Source of the DNA: Porites lobata
Taxonomy: Eukaryota; Cnidaria; Anthozoa; Scleractinia; Poritidae
NCBI GenBank assembly: GCA_942486035.1
Contig: CALNXK010000157.1
Coordinates: forward strand, 1,258,226-1,322,225
Length of the DNA: 64,000 nucleotides
Direction of reading: 5' to 3'
Shown: piece after piece, positions 33,802-45,270 of the stretch
Numbering within the stretch: position 1 is the first letter of the stretch
Layout: each line of letters begins with the position of its first letter
Made by a program: the position numbers and the translations under genes
Notes under the pieces: model-generated
Told to the model about the DNA's origin: nothing
The model's database searches: none
Seen by the model: the letters and a program-made list of their open reading frames with translations, nothing else

Positions 33802-34203
33802 AGGGGCACCCAGCGTCAATTTTCGGAAAATATCTGTTCGCGAGACGATTTAAGATCTAGAATTTCGGAACATTTGTTGTATAATTTCTTGCTTGCCAGT
33901 CTTTCCAAGGATTTTCGAACATCTAAAAAAAAAATGGTACAATTGCCCATTTTTAACGGATTTTTACCCTAAAAAGGTCACCTAGAATTTTCGGGAACCT
34001 TTTTCTGGCTGAAATTTCCGAAAAGGTAAGTTTTGATCCCTTTAATTTTCGAATCACTATACTGGACTTTCAGCTAGGAAATCCGAACAGATGAAAAATT
34101 CTTAGGGGATAAAAATATGCCTATATCTGCCGTTTAAATACTAAAATACATTCAACAATGTTATGTTTAAGTGGTTTTGAACTATATTCTTGTTGGTTGC
34201 CCT
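33802..34203. mobile_element. Inverted GGGGCACCC MITE, unit 2
   Basis: Counterpart of 27068-27464 in the second tandem unit. Confidence 0.78.
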
Positions 34204-37157
34204 CGAATTTCGGCAAAAGTAGCAAGAGAACAGCTTCCCGACACTGATATGGAGAAAGTTCCATGAGGAAGTATAGTCTATATATACCGCATTTTTTCGC
34301 TTATAAAGCGCAGCATTTTTTCAACAAAAGTTTGCTTGATAGCTCTAACTCTGTTGTGATTTCGGGATGCATCTTATAACTGGCAGACTCTGTCGAACTT
34401 TTGCCGCACAAAACACCTTTGCCACACCTAGCTAAAACTGCCGTACCAAAAAAAAGAAATTGATTCAGACGCCGCTCTTTTGTCGTACTTTCATCAATTA
34501 GGTTCGGCACATGAGTGGAGCGGTGTCTTAGCAGGACCTTAGTAACCAATCCCAAAGGCTACCAGTTATGCCGCAGGCTTGCAACTCATAGCCTAGGATG
34601 TTATGGTCTACGGAATGAAAGGCTTTCTGAAATCAATAAAGATTGCTCCAATTACTTTGCCATCGTCTTATGGATAGCTTCCACATCGCTGTAAGGTATA
34701 ATAACAATGATTCAGATGATAGACCCTTTCTGTAGCCCCACTGGTTCCGTTGCAAAACACATCTCAAGTGTCGGTCTTAAAATTCACATTTGATATTTTG
34801 CTGCGAATACTTAGCAATATCAAAGGTCGGCAGTTACCACTCCAGTCCATTTCATGTTTTATCACATGCCGGAAACATCTGGTCTTCTCTGCTACCAAAA
34901 GGGGAATCCCCGGCTATACGAGCATTCAGTTGCGTCATGTGTGATCTTGCCTAAATGATAAAGGAAGTGAGTGGAACTGAATTTAGCTAAAGGGTGTTCA
35001 TAGTCCCCTTTTTCGAGATTTGTCCTTTTTGGGTAAGGGGATAGGAAGTGTCTGTGCCTAAAAACGTACGGCTACTAATTTGTACTCTTCGCAATCCATC
35101 TCTGCAGTCATGGGAAACATTGGAAAATGTAACTGTAGGTGACTAAGAAAAGTCTTGTAGGCTTTCAGTACCAGCCCTGCTGTTGACATAGGTCATAAAG
35201 AACAAAACCTTTATCGTAGTATTTTTGGATATATTGTAGAATTTCGCTTTCGGTCTACCCACAGCGAAGAATCAGTTGAAATGCAGTAGAAGAACGAATG
35301 AACATTTGCAAAGTGCTATAAACCAATATAAACAGCTAATGCTTTGAACGGCTGATGCCGCTTACATTTTCATATGGACCAATCTAGGTCTGCAGTGGAA
35401 AGTATAAAAGCTCAACAATGACGCCCAGCTACAGTGTACCCCGGGGGTAATTTAAGAATGGTCGGGTAGGGATATAATCAACACCACAGTCTTAACTTCA
35501 AAGTTTTGGGTTGCCTCTGTAGTTTCAAAGTTACTTTCTAGATGATGATCAAACGTAACCTAGCCTATCGCTAGCTAGATCCAGACCGTACTGAGTATTT
35601 TGAGAATTTTAGGGTGTTATGTTTATAGTCATATGACCAAAAATCTGCTGATAGTCACGAGACATTGTTGTCTGTACCTGTACGGAGTGAATTTAGGAGG
35701 TATGTACTCGCGTTTATTGTAACTGACTTTAGCTATAGGGTGTTCATAGTCCCCTTTTTTCGAGATTTGTCCTTTTTGGGTAAGGGGATAGGAAGTGTCT
35801 GTGCCTAAAACTTACGGCTACTAATTTGTACTCTTCGCAATCCATCTCTGCAGTCATGGGAAACATTGGAAACTGTAACTGGAGGTGACTAAGGAAAATA
35901 CTTAGCAATGTCAAAGGTTGGCAGTTACCACTCCAGTCCATTTCATGTTTTATCACATGCCGGAAACATCTGGTCTTCTCTGTTAGCAAAAGGGGAATCC
36001 CCGGCTATACGAGCATTCAGTTGCGTCATGTGTGATCTTCCTAAATGATCAAGGAAGTGAGTGGAAGACCAAAATGTTATAATCAACACCACAGTCTTAA
36101 CTTCAAAGTTTCGGGTTGCCTGTGTAGTTTCAAAGTTACTTTCTAGATGATGATCAAACGTAACCTAGCCTATCGCTAGCTAGATCCAGACCGTACTGAG
36201 TATTTTGAGAATTTTAGGGTGTTATGTTTATAGTCATATGACCAAAAATCTGCTGATAGTCACGAGACATTGTTGTCTGTACCTGTACGGAGTGTATTTA
36301 GGAGGTATGTACTCGCGTTTATTGTAACTGACTTTAGCTATAGGGTGTTCATAGTCCCCTTTTTCGAGATTTGTCCTTTTTGGGTAAGGGGATAGGAAGT
36401 GTCTGTGCCTAAAAACTTACGGCTACTAATTTGTACTCTTCGCAATCCATCTCTGCAGTCATGGGAAACATTGTAAAATGTAACTGTAGGTGACTAAGAA
36501 AAGTCTTGTAGGCTTTCCGTACCAGCCCTGCTGTTGACATAGGTCATAAAGAACAAAACCTTTATCGGAGTATTTTTGGATATATTGTAGAATTTCGCTT
36601 TCGGTCTACCCACAGCGAAGAATCAGTTGAAATGCAGTAGAAGAACGAATGAATATTTGCAAAGTGCTATAAACCAGTATAAACAGCTAATGCTTTGAAC
36701 GGCTGATGCCGCTTAGATTTTCATATGGACCAATCTAGGTCTGCAGTGGAAGGTATAAAAGCTCAACAATGACGCCCAGCTACAGTGTACCCCGGGGGTA
36801 ATTTAAGAATGGTCGGGTAGGGATATGCCACTGGGACCCCGGAACCTTTACTCTAGACCTGACCTAGTAAGTTCGGCTGAATTTTGCTACCCTAAACTAG
36901 ACTAAGCCTCCAACATCTCTCCGCATCCTAGAGTAGCTATTTTCAGGAAATTTCATACTGGGGTGAACACTTTGTTTGCTATTTAACTGAATTAATTGCA
37001 GGTAAATTCAGATTTTCCGATTTCCGGTTCCCCTAGCCTAGCGTAAAATCTTCAAGCCATTGACCACGGAGTTTTTGGAAAAATGACATCCTTTTTTTTT
37101 TAGACACAACCTCTCTGATTCTATACCCTACCCAGAGTAGGTTGAAAAACCAGACCC

Positions 37158-37358
37158 TTAACCCTTTCACTGCCAAATGTGGCCAAAGGCAAATTTCGAC
37201 CAAATTTCTAAAATTTTGACAAACAAATAGCATCATGTGAAAGTACAGGCAGAGATCTTTCATTTGAATGGTCACATCATAGGATTTCGTCCATAGACTG
37301 AAAAGGTAGAGTCACCTTACAAAATTCCATCAAACACCCTGGCAGTGAAAAGGGTTAA
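37158..37358. mobile_element. TTAA MITE, unit 2
   Basis: Counterpart of 29674-29874. Confidence 0.82.
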
Positions 37359-37641
37359 AAGCGGCACATACCTATAAACTGATTTCATGTATGGCAGTAC
37401 CCCCTGGCAGTATACCCGCCAGATAGGCCACTGACAGGCATATGTACTCAAGGCAAGCACAATTTGCAGTGTTAGTGTGAATAAAATTACATGACTAGAG
37501 ATTATTCTTTGTCTATCTGCATGTCTTGGTAAACAAGGCGGGTCGGCTAAGACAATCAATTAAGAAGAAAAGAATTTCTTTAATTATCAATGTTATTAGT
37601 AGTACTGGCTAATATTTTTTCTTTTTTCCCCCTCTTTCCAG

Positions 37642-37862
37642 CGATCATGAAAGTATGCTGTGGTGCTGTTAAAACGATAAAGGGTGCTGCCGCATTGGCT
37701 GTCGCATTTTTGTTCGCTTTTGCCTTGTTTAGACTGGTTGTCGACATCTCCAGATTCGGTACAGGCTGTGCACAGGATTATTCAATCTGTATCGTTTTTG
37801 TAGTAGGCCTAGTTGTTGGAGTCCCTATGTTGATCATCTTATGGATGTTACAACGGAAAATG
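37642..37862 (+). CDS. cGLR copy 2, exon with two membrane spans
   Basis: Same structure as 30151-30371: acceptor tctttccag, ATG at 37647, donor GTATGA, 72 codons. It differs by several substitutions (for example FAFALFRLVVDI and IVFVVGLVVGVP), nearly all keeping hydrophobic character. That pattern suggests the two spans were maintained by selection and are not accidental. Confidence 0.72.
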
Positions 37863-38536
37863 GTATGAGCTAAATTTGTACTTAGATTCAACTGCAGTTG
37901 CAATACTACTGAAACAGGTACTTCGCGAATTCAAAGATACGCCTGTCGGTTACAGCACACAAAAACACGTGAACTCTGAAGTTCAAAAGCCAGATAGTGC
38001 TTCCGTTCTTCAGTCCTGACAATCATCTTAGCAGACCTCTCAGGAAACAGAAATTGTCTTCAACGAGTTCAAAAGTTCGTGGTTTGTGGTTTATGATTGG
38101 TGGATTTCGATCCATGTTTTGGTTTTCTGTGTTTCGCAGTAACGACTTAGGTCACGTGGTTTTGTTTGTCAAACCAAAAAGGTGAGCTCACGTTGTACAA
38201 TGGCACAGGTACTAGTTGGAGATAAATGCTAAAAGTAGTACTGATTCAGGCTTCGAAGGCTTTTTATAGACATTCAAAGTTATATAAGATTGTTTACTGC
38301 TAAGTAGTGTAAAATCAGCTTGTGGATGATAAGTGACAAGTAATAAGGAAAACAATAGCAGCGCGCTTTATCACTGGATAATGTTCCTTTATTAGTGGGA
38401 AGCCACTAATCCAACATCTTTTAGAGCAATCGGTGCGAAGGATTTTTATAACGTACAGTGTTATGCACGAAACGGTTTCTATTTATGCTGCCTTTGTTTA
38501 ACCACTACGCCACTACGTTTTGCTCTTCCCTTTCAG

Positions 38537-39980
38537 CCTATCTATTTCCCAGTCTCTTGTGGTCACAGAAAGTTAATATTTACCGGAACAAGTTCCAAAT
38601 CTCTTGAAGAAATACTTTTGTGCGTTGAACAAAATATCCCGACAGAAGAGGAACTTCGTCACTTGAAAGAAGGAGCTCAATGTTATCTGAATGATATCAA
38701 GGTTCAGCTGGAAAAGGCAGCAGGAATGCAAATGAAGCTTATCTTTTCAGGAAGTACGGCTGAGAGATACGGAATCCCACGGATGCTGTTAGGTAATAGC
38801 TGCTGCGCTGGTCTCAGTCTTGGTTCTCTTCACACTGATCTTGACGTCATGATTTGCCCCATGGCAGTAAGAGCTTGTTTTTCAGGTCAAGGGGACATAC
38901 ATTTGGCACCCTTTTTTTATCGATGGCGTCAAGGTTATTGGATACACTAAGCTATTTTGCCTTCCTCCTACGCACAAAACGATTTGGAGGAGCCCTATGC
39001 TTGTCATAAATAAAGTCAAAGATGCTGTGAAAAGCACCCCTCTTCTCAATTTTCCTAAGAAACCATGGTATGTTTTGGTGCCAAAAATACATGTCGAATC
39101 CAAGGGGCCAGCATTGAAGATTACCGTGCCTGCTGGTTTTGAGTTGGACGTCACATTTTGTTTCTACTGCCCTGAGTGGCCAACCAATAGTGACTGGCCT
39201 TCTCGACCACGCTACTGGCCTAGTATGGCTGATGCGCAGAGGATTATGTCACTTGGCTGTCATGTGGTAGCAAAGTCGGCACCATGCGACAAGGAGAACA
39301 AAAGCTGGAGATTCTCTTTCTCTGTGGCAGAATGTGAACTATCTAAGCTAGTACCAGATACTGCAAAGAAATGTTTCTTGGCATTGAAAATCATCCTAAA
39401 GGACCATCTCCAGCCCGTAGTTCCTGAAATCGGTTCATACCACATTAAAACTATTTTTCTTAACACTATGGAAAAATTACCAGTCGGTTTCTGGGCAGAC
39501 GAAAACATTGAAAGATGCTTTCTAACATTACTGAAAGAGCTTCGCATTGCCCTTCGGACAATGAAATGCCCACATCATTGGTTTAGTTCCATCAATTTGT
39601 TTTCAATTAAGGCTGAGAAGTTGCAACTTCTTGCTAAGAAAGTGCAAAGAATTCTACAGGATCCATCTCCTTTTATCTTGGACGATGGCTGCTGCTGCGT
39701 CTCGTCATGTTGTGTGCGTGTACCGGAGGAGCACTCTACCTCCCGGGAAATCCAAGAAATCATTGCCGATTTCGAAGAGAGTCCCATTTGTGTGCGGGCC
39801 AGTGACGACGGTATGTGTCGAGAAAATAATTTTGTGGACCTTTGGCATGATGTAAATTCGCCCAACGTACACAAGGTCAGCGTAAAGGTAACTCCAAACA
39901 AAGAGCAAAATCCCTCCCAAAGGATGGAAGACCACCAAATTTTGGCAGATGATTTGGACCTGCTTATTCAGGACGTGTAA
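38537..39980 (+). pseudogene. cGLR copy 2, Mab-21 exon with one frameshift
   Basis: The acceptor CCCTTTCAG is in phase with the membrane exon. Conserved motifs: FSGSTAERYG, LHTDLDVM (both metal-binding Asp present), FELDVTFCF, EWP, SWRFSFSVAE, YHIKT, and a Cys-rich stretch DDGCCCVSSCC near the C-terminus. A run of seven T at 38912-38918 is one base longer than the frame allows (copy 1 reads ccccttatt), shifting the frame; the remainder is open to the stop at 39980. With one base fewer the two exons would give 552 residues. This is either a real inactivating mutation or a homopolymer assembly error. If the latter, it is the complete, catalytically competent member of the pair. Confidence 0.78.
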
Positions 39981-40463
39981 CTTATACTGTAAGAAGTACG
40001 GTTGTAATCATGGCTTAGCGTATAGTCAACTTTTGTGAAAAGAATCATTTTAGGTTCCTTAGAAACGGATTCACTCGTGATTATCAATACTACGCCAAGA
40101 GGGAAAGATTTTCTGATGAACAGAAAAGGTTTTTTCCTGATAAACAGTTCTGAAAATTTGTCTACTTTATACTTGAGCTTAATAACTATGTATACAGCTG
40201 ATCAAGTGTCTAAACTATTAGAGTAACGAGGGGAGAACAAGACCCCCTTAGAGGGGATTCATTGGGCTGCCGACAGCACGATGCAGTGGCGTAACATTTT
40301 GAGAAGTGTAGATTACAATTAAGCTTTTTTTCTGGATTGAGTGTATAACTACTCCTAACCGGTTAAATGGGATAGACACATATATACTTAGCCTTTTTAA
40401 ACAAGAGGCGATTGGCGTTACTTTAACTGGGACATTAATTTCCCCAATGTCTATGCCTCCCAA

Positions 40464-40469
40464 AATAAA
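40464..40469 (+). terminator. Possible polyadenylation signal of cGLR copy 2
   Basis: AATAAA about 480 bases after the stop codon at 39980, the first canonical hexamer I noticed downstream. A weak call without transcript data. Confidence 0.3.
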
Positions 40470-40559
40470 GCTTAACAGTATAGCAGTATAACGTGACGAT
40501 TTTGATTAACCTTTAAGCTATCGGTCTCTTAAGGTCGTACTTCTTAGAAAGAACAAATA

Positions 40560-41001
40560 GTGTTAGAATTGGAATTGAGACTTCGAGCGAATGGAAAGCA
40601 ATGTTTAGAGGCTGTCCCTAACGCTCAAATTTTGGACCACTCTTATGGAATGTTTTCCAGAACGACCTGATCTACAACGCTTTGCACAAGCAGCATCAAG
40701 ATGCACGCAGATTACCATCAAATTTATGTTAGTGGTGAAAAGATGGGAGATGTGGAAACGGGACTTTAACGGACGAGGGAAGGGAAATCTCAAACTGGTA
40801 CCAACTCAATTTGTTGAAAATAAATGTAATCGTGACAAATTTCAATCGATGAGTTTAAGGCAAAGGCACTCAAACGAAGTAATGAAAATCAAAGTCTATG
40901 ACAAATACGTAGAAAGTGGTCCAGAAATGAAGGTATTGGGTGTCACCTTTAATGAGCAGCTGAAGTCTAATAGCCATTTAGATGAACGAGATAGGATAAT
41001 G
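40560..41001 (+). mobile_element. Decayed LINE reverse transcriptase fragment
   Basis: Plus-strand reading with one stop: NFGPLLWNVFQNDLIYNA, MHADYHQIYVSGE (a degenerate YADD box) and MKVLGVTFNEQLKSNSHLD. These are RT motifs 4-5 and the LLGVT.D..L.F..H thumb motif of CR1/Rex-like LINEs. Cut at 41002 by a TIR element. Confidence 0.7.
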
Positions 41002-42958
41002 ATCGAGTTACGAGTCTGAGTTGAATTAGAGTTGAGTTTGAGTTAAGTTTGAGTTAAGATTGAGTTGGGTTTGAGTTAGCTTTTTTAGCTTTCATTTTTA
41101 TTTTATTTTTTAATTTTTACACTTTGAGAATGCAAATGATGGCAAATATTATCAGCGTTACACATATTTTTGCATGTAAAGTGCGCAAATACAATTATTT
41201 TTCAATTTTACAAGGGAAAGGGTGTAGACAGCCACACCTCCCCTCCCCAGCAGCCTTGGAATCCCGCCTTTAGTAAGGATCCTTGACCACATTCTGAACG
41301 CCTGGAACAGGCTTATTAATAATAAGCACATTATTTCAGTACTAAAAGAACGTATGATTACAATCGCTTAATTCCTGTTATCATGTTCCCTGATTTCACC
41401 AAGAAGATCAAGACTGCTGCAGAAAGCACTCTTTCAACAATAAATTATTCTGAAGAAGGCTGAAGTGAATTAACAAAACATCCTCTTCGTCAATCTCCGA
41501 AATACTTTGTGCACAATAGTTCTATATTTTAAAACCGTGACTTGCTCTATTTTGTTTTTTTGAGATCTTGGTTTTTGTGCTGTCAGTATTGAGAAGTATA
41601 AAATACGCACTGCGAACTGGGGACTGGGTATTAAAAAACGAACGGAAATACTTAAGGCAGATTAACAATAAAGTAACTTGATAAAATTGCCAATAAATAT
41701 AGTAAACTGACCGTGCACCACACTTTTTGGTGGATTTAGGAATGACTATGCGATTGTCTCGACTTCGATTTCAGCGAAAATACCCATACAGTCTCAAATG
41801 GAGACAAGAGCGATGATTGTAGAGGTCGTTCTTCAAATTCAAGAAAATCAAATAGACTATACTGGTCACGTAAATTCTTAATGCCACTTCTTTACTTTAT
41901 TTCTTTAACGATATCATTTTAGTAAAAACTAGACAGCTATAAATCGTACCTTACTTTGGCAGAGAAAATGCGTGAATGATCAAAGAGTTGCGACTATAAA
42001 AAAGGCCCTATTTTTTCCGTAAGGTAACATTGTTGAAATCGAGCGCACGTGCTCGATCTCTACGTCGATCTTACGGTAAAATAGGGGGACCTAACTGTAG
42101 CAAGTTATGCAAACCGCCTGAAACGTATCAAATAAACAGTGATAAATTGATATCCTAGCATTAAATGAAGCTGGCGTGATCGAAAATTAAAGCCGAGTTT
42201 CTATGGGAGCCCAAGAGTACATAGGACATTGGGTCTTCTTCGTTTTGATGAAAATACCAGCACACTATATCGGGAAAACTCAGTAGTGTTTCGATCCTAA
42301 GCAATGCAACATGACAGAAAAACCCTTGAATTTGAAGCCGATTCTGATGGTAACAATGTTACTTTAAATAACAGAGAGCACTTTGCATTGAAAAATCTGG
42401 GATCAGGAGTCCAAGCGACAATTAGTGCAATTGGAAACCGCAAGATTAGAACATGCACGATGGAATGCTACAAAGTCAGTCGCAAATGCATTAACAACCG
42501 TGGGAATTAAGAGAACAGTTACTGGTCCATTTTTTCCTTCGCTTTTTGCAAATTTTTTGCACAATGCTCCTTATAAAATTATTCTCTTTTGTCATCGGCT
42601 AGGAAGAGAGATCAGTTGAAAAGGGACGATACCGGGTATCTAGCGACTGACAAAGAGGTTTTATGTTTCAATATATTGCTTTTCTATAAAAGATCATCTT
42701 ATATTCATAGAACATATATGTGAAGAGTGCTCTCCATTGCCGTGTGCCCATGAAGAGTATCGTTTCTCAATGCAGGAGTGTACCTACCCGCACAAGTCAT
42801 AAAAAATTAATAACAAAGATTAATAAATTAATGAATAAATAAATTAATAAACGGTGAAAAACATTTCTGTGCAAAAAGGGCATTTTTTTGGTAACTCAAT
42901 CTTAACTCACACTGAACTCAAACGTAACTCTAACTCAACTCAAGCTCGTAACTCGATA
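41002..42958. mobile_element. TIR element of about 1.96 kb with GAGTT-repeat ends
   Basis: The left end tcgagttacgagtctgagtt followed by GAGTTnnGAGTT repeats is mirrored at 42890-42958 (ctcaagctcgtaactcga). It sits inside LINE-derived sequence. The interior has no recognisable transposase, so it is non-autonomous or its captured sequence is decayed. Confidence 0.68.
42003..42093. mobile_element. Small palindromic MITE
   Basis: ggccctattttttccgtaag mirrors cttacggtaaaatagggggac, with an inner palindrome gagcgcacgtgctcg. It lies within the GAGTT-ended element. Confidence 0.6.
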
Positions 42959-43081
42959 AACAGCCTATCCCGCATTGACAAATCTTTTATTTTCCACAAT
43001 TAATTTATCGTCAGACGGTATGGCACTTTTGAAGAAAATCTGATAGCCCGAAGATTGAGAGACTCCAAGAAAGAGCGCATA

Positions 43082-44119
43082 CAGGGTGTTTCAAAAGTTC
43101 TTTCCGATTGTAAATTGTATTTTGCGCAAAGCATTTAATGCTTCTTTAGGCAAATGTAAAATGTTTCAGGTAAGAAATTTATCTAAATAAACGTTCAAAG
43201 CAATTTCAGACTAAAGTTTGAAGAAATAATAATTTTTTTTTAATTTTTGCCCAACTGTACACGCACGCGAGTTCCCCCCCATATTCTTTTCTGCCCATTT
43301 TGTAGGTTTTCTGTTTTGGTATTTTTAACGTTTTATTTTATTTTCTCTACTCCTTCATGAAAATGATCAGGAATGATGGCTTGCACTGTTTGTGCTAGAG
43401 CTCAGGCATCTATTTTTATGGTCTTCTGGCCATTCAGTCCAAAACAAATGCCAAATTGTTGAAGAAGTCTGAACGATGACCGAACAAGTGGTCAAAAGTA
43501 AAGACCTTAGAAGATGAACCAAGGAGTGGATGGCCGTTTTTTCACAAACTGTGTGAGAAATATTATAGAAAAAGCTGTAAGTATATGTGTAATAATTCCA
43601 CAAAACAGAAAGGTAAAAAAATTTCAACTTCACATTATCGATCAAAGTTTCGAGCACAACGGTATGGGGAAAATTTACAAAAAAAAGTTGGAAAGCCTTG
43701 AAGAGAAAAAGGTGGGGCACACTTCATGCAATCATGGTGTCAGAAGGATTTGCCAACTTTATACCAAGGGAGGACCCGCCGGCAAACTCACGTGATTTGA
43801 ACCCCCTAGACACCATCTGGATTATCGTAGACGAGACAACATACAAAGATCCAGCCCCGAAAACACTGGACGAGCTAAGACAGTGACTACTCTTCGCCTG
43901 GAAGAATGTGACTTTGGACACGCTTTGGGAGCTCGCTCGCATTCACCTCTTAGAAAATGTCAGAAAACATACAAGAAGACATTCTGTTTACTAATATTTT
44001 AGTTATTCAATGTTAAATGAATAATGAATAACATACTAAGTTTTACAAAAGGTTTTTTTGTTAATAATTAGTGAAATTTAAGCGAATAAAAAATCGGAAC
44101 GAACTTTTGAAACACCCCG
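43082..44119 (+). mobile_element. Mariner-family transposon, decayed (1038 bp)
   Basis: Ends cagggtgtttcaaaagttc and gaacttttgaaacaccccg, with TA on both sides (43080-43081 and 44120-44121). A plus-strand frame with many stops keeps the transposase C-terminus: SRDLNPLDTIW, then LDELRQ, LFAWKNV and LARIHLLENVRK, the final catalytic block of Tc1/mariner enzymes. Dead copy. Confidence 0.85.
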
Positions 44120-44297
44120 TAGATCAGTCTACTGTGATAAAAGTAGTGCATACAAGGAACTTCTTGTAAGGGCTAAACTCTCCTCACTGCTAAACCATAG
44201 GCTGAAGGAAATAGCAATAATAAAGTACAAAGTTAAGTATAATTTATGCCCTAGTTATATATCCGATATTTAACAGTTAATGAATGAGGCTGAGTAT

Positions 44298-44880
44298 CTT
44301 ATGAAGAATTATGGAGATCAAGGAGGGTGTTATCCGTCGAGGCCGTAGGCCGAGGCGGATAACACCCTCCGAGATCTCCATAATTCTTCATATGATACGA
44401 AAGCCGAATTCAATAACTGTTTTATTATTCATTCAAAATAATTCCTAGTTTAAAAACATAGCTAAAACATGCTTACCTCCATCGATCCATCGATGTTCAC
44501 TTATCTTCGATAGTGTAAGTTTAGGTTTGTCCAGCTCCGCAAATATTCTCCAAATAGCAGATGTCGCCCTTCGAGCTGTCTTCTTGCTGTTCTTGCCATG
44601 TTTTTAGCTATTTTTTCGCCTACTTCTTACTTTTGAAACGAGTGAAATGTCCACCATTTTTTCAAGTTCACAACCAAAACAACTCAACCTCGTCCCCAGG
44701 TCTTCTCGGTTAACGGTGCCTTAACTTGCGAAAACGCTGCATTTTTGACGTCATTTTCTCGTTAAAGTCAAATTTCTTCCAAATTTGGTCATCAGTAACT
44801 GGTTATGGTGAATTAAACGTATGCTTTTAGCCAATCAGAATCTGGGAAATATTTTGAATTAATAATAATTTAATTTAAGC
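44298..44880. repeat. Dispersed repeat with terminal hairpin, second copy of 10503-10990
   Basis: Starts with a near-perfect hairpin at 44298-44392 (gaattatggagatc..ggagg and mirror, centre cgaggccgtaggccgagg), then shares its body with the repeat at 10.5 kb. Confidence 0.72.
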
Positions 44881-44904
44881 AACCGAAGTTTTAACCTGAG
44901 AAAA

Positions 44905-45270
44905 ATTCAGGCAATTTTATGATTCCAAGAATAAACACTACCACCTGTGGAAAACACGGTATTGTAGATATCGGCCCTGTAATATGGTCCAAATTTAGTA
45001 TCCATATATATATTAAGAGTTCTGTAACGGGTGACATTAAGTGGACAAAGAACCACATTAGAACTGACACCTGTAAGAACTGTCACTTGTGCAACTCTTA
45101 GAACAATTAATGGGGTGGGCAGGGTTTCCGAGTTTGTTTATTTTAGTTGTTTGATTTTCTTTTTTAGGTAGTTAGTTAGTTAGGTGTCCACAATTAGTTT
45201 ACACCCAGTGTAAGCTAGGCATTTGACACATTCATGAAGTTTTTATTTTATTATTTTGATTTATTTAACC
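44905..45270 (+). mobile_element. LINE 3' end
   Basis: Frame MIPRINTTTCGKHGIVDIGP then VIWSKF, with CKNCHLCNS at its stop. This is the C-terminal signature (IPR.NT..GKHS..Y.GP..WSKL) of an anthozoan LINE ORF2. A short untranslated tail follows to about 45270. Confidence 0.65.

Larger units (their letters stand above)
32143..39608 (+). repeat. Tandem unit 2 (about 7.5 kb) carrying cGLR copy 2
   Basis: Repeats unit 1 end to end. It is longer mainly because a block of several hundred bases (ataatcaacaccacagtctt onward) occurs twice here (35475 and 36078) but once in unit 1 (about 28592). The cGLR exon continues past the unit end to its natural stop. Confidence 0.88.
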
